The translations under genes and the position numbers were made by a program. The notes beneath the pieces were generated by a model. It was not told the origin of the DNA, did not search any database, and was given only the letters and a program-made list of their open reading frames with translations. From Vagococcus acidifermentans (GTDB lineage: Bacteria; Bacillota; Bacilli; Lactobacillales; Vagococcaceae), in assembly GCF_003987655.1 (NCBI RefSeq), contig NZ_NGKC01000003.1:124001-188000 (forward strand): a stretch of 64,000 bases of DNA, in the 5' to 3' direction. This document shows positions 1 to 8,423 of the stretch, piece after piece. Numbering within the stretch: position 1 is the first letter of the stretch; every line of letters begins with the position of its first letter.

Positions 1-600
1 AGTTTAAAATCAATTGTTGTAAAAAAATATAGACCTCAATTGTCTAATAAACAAATTATTTCAAAAGAAAATATTTTAAATCAAAATTTTTCTACTAAAA
101 ATATTTGTGAAAAATGGGTAGCTGATATTACCTATATTCCAACAAAGAAAAACGGTTGGTGTTACCTATCTTCGATTATGGATTTACACACGAAGAAAAT
201 TATTAGTTACACTTTTTCAAAACGTATGACAGTAGATTGTGTTCTAAAGACTTTAAGTCAAGCTAAACAGCGTTATGACATTCCAGAGGGAATGATTCTA
301 CATACCGATTTAGGTAGCCAATATACCTCCTTAGAATATGAAGAGTGGTTAGCAACAAATAAAATAAGGCATTCCTATAGTCGTAAAGGGACGCCTTATG
401 ATAATGCAGGGATTGAATCGTTTCATGCTTCATTAAAGAAAGAAGAAGTTTACACAACAAGTTACTTAGACTTTGAGGAAGCCAATCAAGCTTTATTCAG
501 TTATATTGAGGGATTTTATAATCGTAATCGAATCCATAGTTCGATTAACTATTTAACACCGCATGAATTTGAAAGACAAGAAAAAATTAGGATGGCATGA
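1..600 (+). CDS. IS3-family transposase OrfB (DDE integrase), 5' truncated by window edge
   Basis: This is the C-terminal part of an IS3-family (IS150-group-like) transposase. The frame is open from base 1 to the TGA at 598-600, so the true start lies left of the window. The integrase core is clear: KWVADITYIPT carries the first Asp, LHTDLGSQYTS the second Asp, and YDNAGIESFHASLKKE the Glu. It would catalyse cut and strand transfer of its insertion sequence. OrfA cannot be seen. The downstream 40 bases resemble the end of the element. The neighbouring polysaccharide locus has insertion sequences on both sides, which fits a mobile or rearranged region. Confidence 0.9.
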   Translation, partial: SLKSIVVKKYRPQLSNKQIISKENILNQNFSTKNICEKWVADITYIPTKKNGWCYLSSIMDLHTKKIISYTFSKRMTVDCVLKTLSQAKQRYDIPEGMILHTDLGSQYTSLEYEEWLATNKIRHSYSRKGTPYDNAGIESFHASLKKEEVYTTSYLDFEEANQALFSYIEGFYNRNRIHSSINYLTPHEFERQEKIRMA

Positions 601-648
601 CAGTCTCTACAAAAATGTGTCTAAGATATTGACCTAGATCCAGACAGC
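1..648 (+). mobile_element. right-hand part of an IS3-family insertion sequence
   Basis: The element includes the transposase tail and about 45 further bases. The exact right terminus is uncertain because the left end is outside the window. I place it near the TCTAAGATATTGACC motif at about 620-645 by analogy with IS150-group ends. Confidence 0.55.
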
Positions 649-929
649 CACTACGATAGCAACAACAGGAAAATCTACTAAGTACAGCCAGAGACTTGTA
701 CTCAGCTAACTAGTTTATTCCAGAATGCTGCATAATTTGATAGATTCATACTTTTATATTTTTTTGCATATCGAAGTAGGTAGTCATATTTTGACTATCC
801 AATTTGATAAAATATCGTTTATGCGAAACGTACTATAGTTGGTGCATCACTAGAGTTAAAAGTGTACAATGCTTAGTTTTTTTGAATCTTTATCGCAAAT
901 AGCTTCAAAAAACACTTTTTTGGATACTT
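601..929. other. non-coding stretch between IS end and polysaccharide promoter
   Basis: No credible reading frame is present. Bases 649-720 may be debris of an older gene, since a short frame with a DPDSHYDSNN peptide is interrupted by stops. The rest is A+T-rich and leads to the promoter at 930-958. I see no RNA gene here. Confidence 0.5.
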
Positions 930-958
930 TTGAAATATTTAGTTGAGTATAGTATAAT
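930..958 (+). promoter_or_regulatory. sigma-A promoter of the polysaccharide locus
   Basis: TTGAAA (930-935), a 17-base spacer and TATAAT (953-958). Transcription would begin near 965, about 40 bases before the first gene. No other promoter of this quality is seen until 14374, so it probably drives the whole operon. Confidence 0.75.
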
Positions 959-1006
959 ATGAACAATTGTGACAAATAACAATTTTTTGGGAGTGAGTAA
1001 AGTTAG

Positions 1007-1885
1007 ATGGGAAGACCCTTAGCAAAAGGCCTAGCTGTCGTAGCCGTCGGTATCGGAGCACTGGGTATATGTTACATCGGTTACCGAGCCGATAAAACAC
1101 ATCAGTATGAACAACGAGTTCAGTACGCCAATAGCACCATTGCAAAAAGCCAAGAGCAGTTAGTGACTCTCACAAAAACCATTGATTCGTTTTATCAAGA
1201 AGGTCAATCAATTTTTTTGAGAGAAAATTTGACGGAGTCCGAGCTTGCGGCCGTACGAGGAAAGCTTGAATCTGTCAAAGTTGATGCTGAAGAATACCAT
1301 ATTCAAGCAGAAGACCTAACAGACGATGCTGGGGGGATTCAAGAGACCAAAGACGCCCTTGTGAAAAAAGTTAATTTGGTCAATGACAAATTAACTATTC
1401 AAGAAAAGACCAATAACTTGTTTGAGAATCCTGTGAGTTCTTGGCAGAAGCCGGTTAATGATGTAGTGATTAAAAAAGACATTTCAGACGAATCAATCGG
1501 AGAAATTCGAGAAACCTTGAAACTGTCGACGTTAGCTGACCAATGGCAAAAAAATATCACTGAGTATCTAGATTTTGCCAATGCACAGTTGACTAGGATT
1601 AAGAACATTGAAGCAACCATCGACAGCTTACTTAAAAATGGTCAAATCACAGACAAGGCAAATTATGAAAGCTATATTGCCTTAGCAGAGAGCATCGGTC
1701 AAGTTCGTAATCTCACCTATAAGGAATCCTTTACAGCCTCACTGAACACCATAAGTGAGCAGTTAGGATACGGTACCTTGTCACCAGGTGATAGCGGTGA
1801 GTCGGGAAATGAGTCTTCTGATGAAGGTAATTCTCATGAAGAAGCATTCACCGAAGAATATGCTGAGCCTGACGACGAACAGTAA
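1007..1885 (+). CDS. membrane-anchored coiled-coil protein of unknown function, first gene of the polysaccharide operon
   Basis: I do not recognise this 292-residue protein. An N-terminal hydrophobic segment (about residues 8-26) looks like an uncleaved signal anchor. The body (30-250) is hydrophilic with long predicted helices rich in Glu, Lys, Gln and Leu, probably coiled coil. The last 30 residues are very acidic with Ser and Gly. There is no lipobox and no enzyme motif. The start follows GGGAGTGAG. It lies ahead of cpsC, where many Lactobacillales loci have a LytR-type regulator instead. A scaffold for polymer export or attachment is only a guess. Confidence 0.65.
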   Translation: MGRPLAKGLAVVAVGIGALGICYIGYRADKTHQYEQRVQYANSTIAKSQEQLVTLTKTIDSFYQEGQSIFLRENLTESELAAVRGKLESVKVDAEEYHIQAEDLTDDAGGIQETKDALVKKVNLVNDKLTIQEKTNNLFENPVSSWQKPVNDVVIKKDISDESIGEIRETLKLSTLADQWQKNITEYLDFANAQLTRIKNIEATIDSLLKNGQITDKANYESYIALAESIGQVRNLTYKESFTASLNTISEQLGYGTLSPGDSGESGNESSDEGNSHEEAFTEEYAEPDDEQ

Positions 1886-1925
1886 ACAGTCTTTGTAGAA
1901 AATGAAAGAGAAAGTGGGAACACTA

Positions 1926-2702
1926 ATGGAAGAGACAATCAGTTTGAAGGAAATATTTGACATCTTAAAGAAGCATGTCGCTGCAATATTGATTAGTATG
2001 TTCGCTGGCTTGGCTCTGGCAAGCGTGGCGACGTTTTTTATCATTACGCCGAAATACAATTCACAAGCCCAATTGATTGTTAAACTACTTCGAACAGATG
2101 CGACCAATGCGGGGGATGTCAATACGAACTTATTGATGATTAATACGTATAAAGATATGATTACTGGCGACTTGGTCATGAGCACTGTCAAAGATCGTCT
2201 GGAGTCAGAATATGATCTGGATAAAACTGTCAGTGAACTCAAAGGTGCCATCCAAGTCCAACAATCCCAGAATTCCCAAATGTTTTCCATCGTAGCAACC
2301 GATACAAAACCAGTGGATGCGGAACATATCGCCAACACCACAGCGAAAGTCTTCCAAGAAAATGCCAAAGATGTTTTGGATGTCGACAAGATTTCAATCA
2401 TTTCAAATGCACAAGCCTCCATGACACCAGTCTCTCCCAACAACAAGCTGAACTTAGCAATCGGCTTGGTTCTAGGGATGATGGTAGGGGTTGGCTTGGC
2501 CTTCTTATTGGAACTGTTGGACCGTACCGTCAAAGATAGCCGGTTCGTAGTAGAAAATCTCGGCTTTACCATCCTTGGCTCAGTCCCACAAATGACAGAT
2601 AAAGAGCTTAAGAAGACCACAAAATCAATCGCTGCAGTGCAAAATCAGGACAATTCCACAACCAAACAAGACAAAGCTCGTCGCAGTCGCTCACGAGTAT
2701 AG
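1926..2702 (+). CDS. cpsC: CpsC/Wzd-type chain-length determinant, tyrosine kinase adaptor
   Basis: Membrane adaptor that activates the cytoplasmic tyrosine kinase encoded next and influences polymer chain length. Numbered from the chosen start, it has an N-terminal transmembrane segment (about residues 18-42), an extracytoplasmic Wzz-like domain and a second transmembrane segment (about 175-200), followed by a basic cytoplasmic tail. The usual family opening, METISLKEI-like, is seen as MEETISLKEI at 1926, so I prefer that ATG over the in-frame ATG at 1902. The tail lies 13 bases before cpsD. Confidence 0.88.
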   Translation: MEETISLKEIFDILKKHVAAILISMFAGLALASVATFFIITPKYNSQAQLIVKLLRTDATNAGDVNTNLLMINTYKDMITGDLVMSTVKDRLESEYDLDKTVSELKGAIQVQQSQNSQMFSIVATDTKPVDAEHIANTTAKVFQENAKDVLDVDKISIISNAQASMTPVSPNNKLNLAIGLVLGMMVGVGLAFLLELLDRTVKDSRFVVENLGFTILGSVPQMTDKELKKTTKSIAAVQNQDNSTTKQDKARRSRSRV

Positions 2703-2715
2703 GGAGATATCGATT

Positions 2716-3420
2716 ATGGGAAAACGAAACAGTAAACATCATAGCCAACAAACTAGTGCCGTCAGTCTCATCACACTAGCAGACAAAACGTCACCAATCT
2801 CAGAACAGTACCGGACGATTCGGACCAATATCCAGTTTGCTTCAGCAGACAAAAAAATTCAGACCATCGTCGTGACATCATCTGGACCGGCAGATGGTAA
2901 ATCCACGACTTCAGCGAATCTTGCCGTGGTCTTCGCTAGCTCCGGTCAACGTGTGCTTTTGGTGGATGCGGATATGCGTAATCCAACGGTTCACAAAACA
3001 TTTGGGTTAAGTAATGATACCGGTCTGAGCCTCGTCTTGAGTACCAATCAAAGCGTCTTGGAAAATACGCGCACAGTCGGAATCGAAAATCTGTCCATCT
3101 TACCAAGTGGGCCTAAGCCGCCAAACCCTTCTGAATTACTAGGCTCTGTACGTATGAACCAAGTTATTGAGGAAGCGCGCCACCTGTATGATGTTGTTAT
3201 TTTCGATATGCCACCTGTGGTCGCCGTGACGGACGCTCAGATTATGGCGTCAAAAGCTGACGGCACACTGCTAGTTGTTAGAGAAAACGTCACGCGAAAA
3301 GATACATTAACCAATGCGAAAAATCTGTTGGAAATGGTGCAAGCGCGAGTATTAGGCGTGGTATACAATGGCACGCAAAATATGAAAGACCAAGGTTACT
3401 ACTATTATTATGGTAATTAA
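2716..3420 (+). CDS. cpsD: CpsD/Wze capsular tyrosine kinase (BY-kinase)
   Basis: Autophosphorylating bacterial tyrosine kinase that works with CpsC and is dephosphorylated by CpsB. The Walker A motif is in SSGPADGKSTTSANL, the Walker A' aspartate in LLVDADMRNPT, and Walker B near VVIFDMPPV. The C-terminus carries the expected Tyr cluster (YYYYYG). Length (234 residues) is typical. The ribosome binding site AGGGAGA is well placed. Confidence 0.95.
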   Translation: MGKRNSKHHSQQTSAVSLITLADKTSPISEQYRTIRTNIQFASADKKIQTIVVTSSGPADGKSTTSANLAVVFASSGQRVLLVDADMRNPTVHKTFGLSNDTGLSLVLSTNQSVLENTRTVGIENLSILPSGPKPPNPSELLGSVRMNQVIEEARHLYDVVIFDMPPVVAVTDAQIMASKADGTLLVVRENVTRKDTLTNAKNLLEMVQARVLGVVYNGTQNMKDQGYYYYYGN

Positions 3421-3447
3421 GTTGAATTGATTTGAGGAGGAGATTGG

Positions 3448-4212
3448 ATGATTGATCTTCATTGTCATATCTTACCGGGAGTAGATGATGGGGCAGATAC
3501 GTTAGCTGATAGCATTGCCATGGCAGAAAAAGCCATCAGCCAAGGCATCACACATATCTTGTGTACCCCCCATCATAATAATGGGAAATATGTGAATCCG
3601 AAAGCTGCGGTTATCGATAAAGTGACTGAGCTCCAGGCGGAACTCGATCGTCGTAACCTCCCTCTGACCCTACTGGAAGGGCAAGAGGTGCGGATTACGG
3701 GGGATTTAGTAGAAGAAATCCAACAAGATCAGATTTTGTTTACAGATTTGGCAGATACCTATCTTTTGATTGAATTTCCTACGATGGATGTCCCAGCCTA
3801 TACGGAGCAACTTTTTTTCAAGCTGCGAAATATGGGAAAGGTGCCAGTCATCGTCCATCCGGAAAGAAATGCGAAGTTTCGCGAAGATCCCAATCGCCTG
3901 ATTCCATACTTGGAGATGGGGTGCCTCGCGCAACTCACCGCTCCAAGCTACATAGGTGTCTTTGGTAAAGACATCCAAAAGGCGGCAAAACAGATGGTTG
4001 AGCATAACCTCGTTCAGATTATGGCGTCTGACGCTCATGGTATCAAAAAAAGAACGTTTGCAATGAAAGATGCCTTTCGACAGATTGCTCACGACTTCGG
4101 TGATAATAAAGTTGTAGAAATGGAGCAGGTGGCGAAAGATCTAATCAATGGGGATGCGGTCACATTTCCAGAATATACAGAGATAAAGAAGAAACGATTT
4201 GGATTGTTTTAG
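3448..4212 (+). CDS. cpsB: CpsB/Wzb PHP-type tyrosine-protein phosphatase
   Basis: Manganese-dependent phosphotyrosine phosphatase of the PHP superfamily acting on CpsD. The metal-binding opening is MIDLHCHILPGVDDG, with further ligands in CTPHHNN, IVHPERN and SDAHG. The length of 254 residues is normal. GAGGAGGAGA precedes the ATG. The order C-D-B differs from the pneumococcal B-C-D order but is common in other Lactobacillales. Confidence 0.95.
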   Translation: MIDLHCHILPGVDDGADTLADSIAMAEKAISQGITHILCTPHHNNGKYVNPKAAVIDKVTELQAELDRRNLPLTLLEGQEVRITGDLVEEIQQDQILFTDLADTYLLIEFPTMDVPAYTEQLFFKLRNMGKVPVIVHPERNAKFREDPNRLIPYLEMGCLAQLTAPSYIGVFGKDIQKAAKQMVEHNLVQIMASDAHGIKKRTFAMKDAFRQIAHDFGDNKVVEMEQVAKDLINGDAVTFPEYTEIKKKRFGLF

Positions 4213-4225
4213 GGGGAATTTTGGA

Positions 4226-6046
4226 GTGTTTGTTCTTAATAGAAGAAGAAAGATTGAAATACTAGTTTTATTAGACAGTTTGTTAATTGCTTTGGCATGT
4301 GTGATAAGTTATTTCTTTATGAAACCGTACGTAAATGTCACACAACAGTTTCTATTGATTTCGATGAGTCTTTCTATTATATTGTATTTAGGGTTTGGAG
4401 CATTTTTTAAAGTCTTTACCCGTATTAACCGCTATACCAACTTACGAGAGATTGTGGCTATTTTTTTAGCGACAACCTGTCAGTTTCTGGTGGGCCTCTT
4501 CGTAGTTTCTTTCATTTGGGAAGGTAGCCACAGTCGGCGCTTTGAACTGTTGTCCTATTGTGTTGCCACCAGTCTAATTGTTGCCAGTCGCTTGACGTGG
4601 CGCATCTATATAGAACGTAAGAATCACCGCAATGGGAAGTCCACCAAGGTCGAACGAACATTGATTGTAGGTGCAGGTGAAGGCGGACGTATCCTACAAA
4701 ATAGTTTGATAGGCACGCCGACTTCTGGAGAAATCGATATCATTGGTTTTGTTGATGATGATCCAAATAAGGTGGGTATATATCTCTCAGGCAAGAAAGT
4801 TTTAGGTACTTTGGGCGATCTATCCAAGCTAATTAAAGAACACCAAATTGATATGGTTACTATCGCCATTCCATCCCTACCACAACCACGCCTCAAAGAA
4901 ATCTTCGAAAAATTAACGGATTCAACAGTCAAAGTCAATGCGATGCCTTCAATGGAGGCGATGGCTTCAGGTAAAATCAGTATCAGCCGCCTGAAAGAAA
5001 TCGATGTCGTGGATCTCTTAGGTCGAGAAGAAGTAAAACTGGACATGGATGCCATCAAAGATCAAATTACAGGTAAAGTCATCTTGGTCACAGGTGCCGG
5101 GGGGTCTATCGGCTCAGAGCTATGCCGACAAGTGATGAAATTTAACCCTAAGCAATTGTTACTATTGGGACATGGTGAAAATTCTATCTATCAAATCCAC
5201 CAAGAAATGCTCAATACTCATCGTCACGGTCAAACCATCTTTGTCCCAATTATTGCGGATGTGCAAGATCGACAATTAATCTTTGAAATCATGGAAACCT
5301 ATCAACCTGATATCGTATATCATGCGGCTGCCCACAAGCATGTACCGTTGATGGAATACAATCCAAGAGAAGCAGTCAAAAATAATGTGTATGGTACAAA
5401 AAATGTCGCCGAGGCTGCCAAAGCAAACAATGTGAAAAACTTTGTCATGATTTCCACTGATAAGGCAAATAACCCAACAAGTGTGATGGGTTCTACCAAA
5501 CGAATGGCAGAAATGATTGTTACCAGCTTAAACGAAGCTGGTAAGACGAAATTCTCAGCCGTGCGATTTGGTAATGTCTTAGGGTCACGTGGAAGTGTTA
5601 TTCCATTGTTTCGTAAGCAAATTGCAAAAGGCGGCCCAATCACTGTCACCGATTTTCGGATGACTCGTTACTTTATGACTATCCCAGAAGCCAGTCGTCT
5701 AGTCATCCAATCAGGTGCTTTGGCTAAAGGTGGAGAAATCTTCATTTTGGACATGAGTGAACCAGTGAAGATTGTCGATCTTGCGAAAAACATGATTCGT
5801 CTCAGCGGATTGACCGAAGATGATATCGAAATCGTCGAATCGGGTATCCGTCCAGGAGAAAAACTGTATGAAGAGTTGTTACTTGATAAAGAACGAAATG
5901 ATGAAGAAGTCTTTGAAAAGATTTTTGTTGGAAATATCCAAGGGTTTTCGATGGATGAAGTGATGAGTTTTGTGGCAGATTTACCAGATAAAGTTGATGA
6001 GCTGGCAAAGCAAGTGTTAGCTTTTGCAAACGAGTCGAATAAATAG
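4226..6046 (+). CDS. UDP-GlcNAc 4,6-dehydratase, membrane type (PglF/CapD/EpsC-like)
   Basis: Likely converts UDP-GlcNAc to the UDP-4-keto-6-deoxy sugar, first step to a bacillosamine-type residue. Four transmembrane segments (about residues 10-125) precede a CoA-binding-like Rossmann fold (VGAGEGGR) and the catalytic SDR domain with VTGAGGSIGSE. The canonical YxxxK is replaced by MGSTK, as in known PglF-type enzymes. I choose GTG at 4226 because AGGGGG lies nine bases upstream. A longer frame opens at 4199 and would overlap cpsB. The next three genes complete the pathway. Confidence 0.88.
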   Translation: MFVLNRRRKIEILVLLDSLLIALACVISYFFMKPYVNVTQQFLLISMSLSIILYLGFGAFFKVFTRINRYTNLREIVAIFLATTCQFLVGLFVVSFIWEGSHSRRFELLSYCVATSLIVASRLTWRIYIERKNHRNGKSTKVERTLIVGAGEGGRILQNSLIGTPTSGEIDIIGFVDDDPNKVGIYLSGKKVLGTLGDLSKLIKEHQIDMVTIAIPSLPQPRLKEIFEKLTDSTVKVNAMPSMEAMASGKISISRLKEIDVVDLLGREEVKLDMDAIKDQITGKVILVTGAGGSIGSELCRQVMKFNPKQLLLLGHGENSIYQIHQEMLNTHRHGQTIFVPIIADVQDRQLIFEIMETYQPDIVYHAAAHKHVPLMEYNPREAVKNNVYGTKNVAEAAKANNVKNFVMISTDKANNPTSVMGSTKRMAEMIVTSLNEAGKTKFSAVRFGNVLGSRGSVIPLFRKQIAKGGPITVTDFRMTRYFMTIPEASRLVIQSGALAKGGEIFILDMSEPVKIVDLAKNMIRLSGLTEDDIEIVESGIRPGEKLYEELLLDKERNDEEVFEKIFVGNIQGFSMDEVMSFVADLPDKVDELAKQVLAFANESNK

Positions 6047-6056
6047 AGGTGCTTCT

Positions 6057-6686
6057 ATGAAAATTGTAATAGTTGGTGCTGGTGGCTTTGCAAAAGAAAT
6101 TGCCTTTCTAGTATCGCGATTATCAGATTTTGAATTGATTGGTTTTGTGGATGATGATACGACTTTAGCCCCAATGATCCTTGATAAACCTGTCTTAGGT
6201 AATATTGATAGTTTACTATCTTATTCAGATAAAATAGGTGTTGCTATAGGGATTGCCAAGCCTGCAATAAAAAAAGAAATTTATACAAAATTAAAAGCAA
6301 ATCCAAATCTTTTTTTCCCAAATCTTATTGATTCTACTTCACTCGTGGGACTTGAGGTTGATTTGGGTATTGGAAATATTCTCATGCCTAATACTACTTA
6401 TACTGCAGATATATCTATTGGCAATTTTAATATGATAAATATTAGCTCAACAATTGGTCATGATTCAATAATTGGAAATTTCAATGCAATTTATCCAAAT
6501 GTAAATATCTCTGGTATGGTAAAAATTGGCGATGATAACGAAATAGGTGTTGGTTCAAAAATTATCCAAAGTATCAAAATTGGTAATAACAATATCGTTG
6601 GAGCTGGTTCTGTTGTTATCCGAAATATCACAAATGGTACCAAAAGTGTGGGAGTTCCCACTAAGATAATAGAAAGCTGGGATTGA
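6057..6686 (+). CDS. sugar N/O-acetyltransferase with left-handed beta-helix (PglD/NeuD/EpsM-like)
   Basis: Acetyl-CoA-dependent acyltransferase expected to acetylate the 4-amino group of the UDP-amino sugar. The N-terminus has a Rossmann-like motif (VIVGAGGFAKEIA) and a VGFVDDD-like turn, as in PglD. The C-terminal half shows hexapeptide repeats of I-G-N type, with the likely catalytic His in STIGHDSIIG. The start at 6057 follows GAGGT. A+T content rises from this gene onward compared with cpsBCD. Confidence 0.85.
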   Translation: MKIVIVGAGGFAKEIAFLVSRLSDFELIGFVDDDTTLAPMILDKPVLGNIDSLLSYSDKIGVAIGIAKPAIKKEIYTKLKANPNLFFPNLIDSTSLVGLEVDLGIGNILMPNTTYTADISIGNFNMINISSTIGHDSIIGNFNAIYPNVNISGMVKIGDDNEIGVGSKIIQSIKIGNNNIVGAGSVVIRNITNGTKSVGVPTKIIESWD

Positions 6687-6688
6687 GA

Positions 6689-7810
6689 GTGAAGAATGAA
6701 AGAATTTTGTTAGCATCACCTCATATGAGTGATCAAGGATACGAAAAAGAGTATGTCAAGGAAGCTTTTGATACAAACTGGATTGCACCACTTGGAGCAA
6801 ATGTTGATGGCTTTGAAAAAGAGCTTGCTGAGTTTGTCAGCGTTGGTCACGCTGCAGCTCTAGTATCTGGTACTTCGGCTATTCATATGGCTTTAAAAGC
6901 AGCTGATGTTGGTTCAGGTGATATCGTGATTTGTCAGTCTTTAACATTTTCAGCAACGGCCAATCCAATTATCTACCAAAATGCAATCCCTGTGTTTGTT
7001 GATAGTAATCTAGAAACCTGGAATATGGATCCTATGGCTTTGCGAAAAGCTTTGGAAAAATATCCAAATGCAAAAGCTGTTGTTGTTGTTCATTTGTATG
7101 GTTTAGCTGCTCAATTAGATGAAATTATGGAAATCTGTAGCGAATTTGGTGTTACCTTGATTGAAGATGCTGCCGAATCTCTAGGAACTACCTATAAAGG
7201 AAAGTATACTGGTACTTTTGGTAAATATGGGATCTTTTCGTTTAATGGAAATAAGATTATCACGACTTCTGGTGGAGGAATGCTAGTTTCCGAGGACGAA
7301 GAACGGATTGCAAAAGTTCGTTTTTGGTCTACCCAAGCTCGGGATAAAGCTCGGCATTATCAACATAGTGAGGTTGGTTACAACTATCGCATGAGTAACA
7401 TTGTTGCGGGCATTGGACGTGGACAACTGAAAGTATTGACTAATCGGATTACTAAAAAGCGAAACATTCATGAGTTTTACAAACGAGAACTCGCTGAACT
7501 ACCTCAAATATCATTTATGCCAGAAAATGATTGGAGTGAATCAAACTTTTGGTTGAGCTCTATCTTACTAGATGGTGTAGATCCTAATTACTTGATGGAT
7601 GAGCTAGATAAAGCGAATATCGAATCTCGGCCAATTTGGAAACCAATGCATCTTCAACCAGTATTTGAAAAATATGATTATATTGGCGGAAACGTAGCCC
7701 AAACCTTATTTGAAACAGGGGTATGCTTACCTTCAGATACCAAAATGACTGATAAAGAGTTATATCGAGTTACAAATACGATTAAGCGAGTATTGTCCAA
7801 TGAAAAGTAA
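6689..7810 (+). CDS. DegT/DnrJ/EryC1-family aminotransferase (PglE/EpsN-like)
   Basis: PLP-dependent sugar aminotransferase expected to place the 4-amino group on the 4-keto-6-deoxy intermediate. The PLP lysine is in SFNGNKIITTSGGG, and EDAAESLGT is the family Asp motif that contacts the pyridine ring. The start is ambiguous: TTG at 6683 overlaps the previous stop, while GTG at 6689 is only three bases past it. I use GTG at 6689. The 3' end overlaps the next gene by 11 bases, which points to translational coupling. Confidence 0.88.
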   Translation: MKNERILLASPHMSDQGYEKEYVKEAFDTNWIAPLGANVDGFEKELAEFVSVGHAAALVSGTSAIHMALKAADVGSGDIVICQSLTFSATANPIIYQNAIPVFVDSNLETWNMDPMALRKALEKYPNAKAVVVVHLYGLAAQLDEIMEICSEFGVTLIEDAAESLGTTYKGKYTGTFGKYGIFSFNGNKIITTSGGGMLVSEDEERIAKVRFWSTQARDKARHYQHSEVGYNYRMSNIVAGIGRGQLKVLTNRITKKRNIHEFYKRELAELPQISFMPENDWSESNFWLSSILLDGVDPNYLMDELDKANIESRPIWKPMHLQPVFEKYDYIGGNVAQTLFETGVCLPSDTKMTDKELYRVTNTIKRVLSNEK

Positions 7811-8423
7811 GACTTTTTATGCGCGATTTGTAAAAAGACTCATTGATATATTGTTATCGGGATTGGCGCTGATTATTCTAAGTCCAGTATTATTGATTGT
7901 CGCCATCTTAGTTCGAATAAAACTCGGATCACCGGTAATCTTTAATCAAAAGAGACCAGGATTAAATGAACAGATTTTTACAATGTACAAATTCCGGACG
8001 ATGACTTCGGAAACAGATAACCAAGGTAATTTATTGCCAGATGACATTCGATTGACGACTTTTGGTAAACTATTGCGTGCAACTAGTTTAGATGAGTTGC
8101 CAGAGTTATGGAATATTTTCAAGGGGGATATGAGTATTGTGGGACCACGTCCACTTTTAGTAGAATATCTTCCTTTGTATAACGAGGAACAACGTCACCG
8201 ACATCAAGTCCGTCCTGGATTAACAGGTTTAGCACAGGTAAATGGACGGAATGCAATTAGTTGGACTGAAAAGTTCAAGCTAGATTGTCAATACGTCGAA
8301 AATATTACTTTTAAGCAAGATTTATCAATCTTTTTCTTAACAATAAAGAAAGTATTTGTTAAAGAAGGAATATCTTCTGGGACAAGTGTTACGAATGAGA
8401 AGTTTGAAGGGAATAGTGATTAA
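7800..8423 (+). CDS. initiating sugar-1-phosphate transferase (PglC/EpsL-like, monotopic)
   Basis: Transfers the first sugar phosphate from its UDP carrier to undecaprenyl phosphate, starting the repeat unit. It has one N-terminal membrane-inserted helix (about residues 14-38), then the conserved KFRTM, DELPE and VGPRP motifs and a C-terminal PGLTG. At 207 residues it is the short PglC type without the extra membrane domain of WbaP. Its position right after PglF/D/E-like genes suggests a diacetamido-trideoxyhexose as first sugar, which is inference. Confidence 0.9.
   Translation: MKSKTFYARFVKRLIDILLSGLALIILSPVLLIVAILVRIKLGSPVIFNQKRPGLNEQIFTMYKFRTMTSETDNQGNLLPDDIRLTTFGKLLRATSLDELPELWNIFKGDMSIVGPRPLLVEYLPLYNEEQRHRHQVRPGLTGLAQVNGRNAISWTEKFKLDCQYVENITFKQDLSIFFLTIKKVFVKEGISSGTSVTNEKFEGNSD

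Noticed and set aside
1781-2620. Long minus-strand frame of 279 codons opposite cpsC
   Set aside because: It lies entirely over recognised cpsC and the end of the preceding gene, has low-complexity Ser/Thr composition and no ribosome site.
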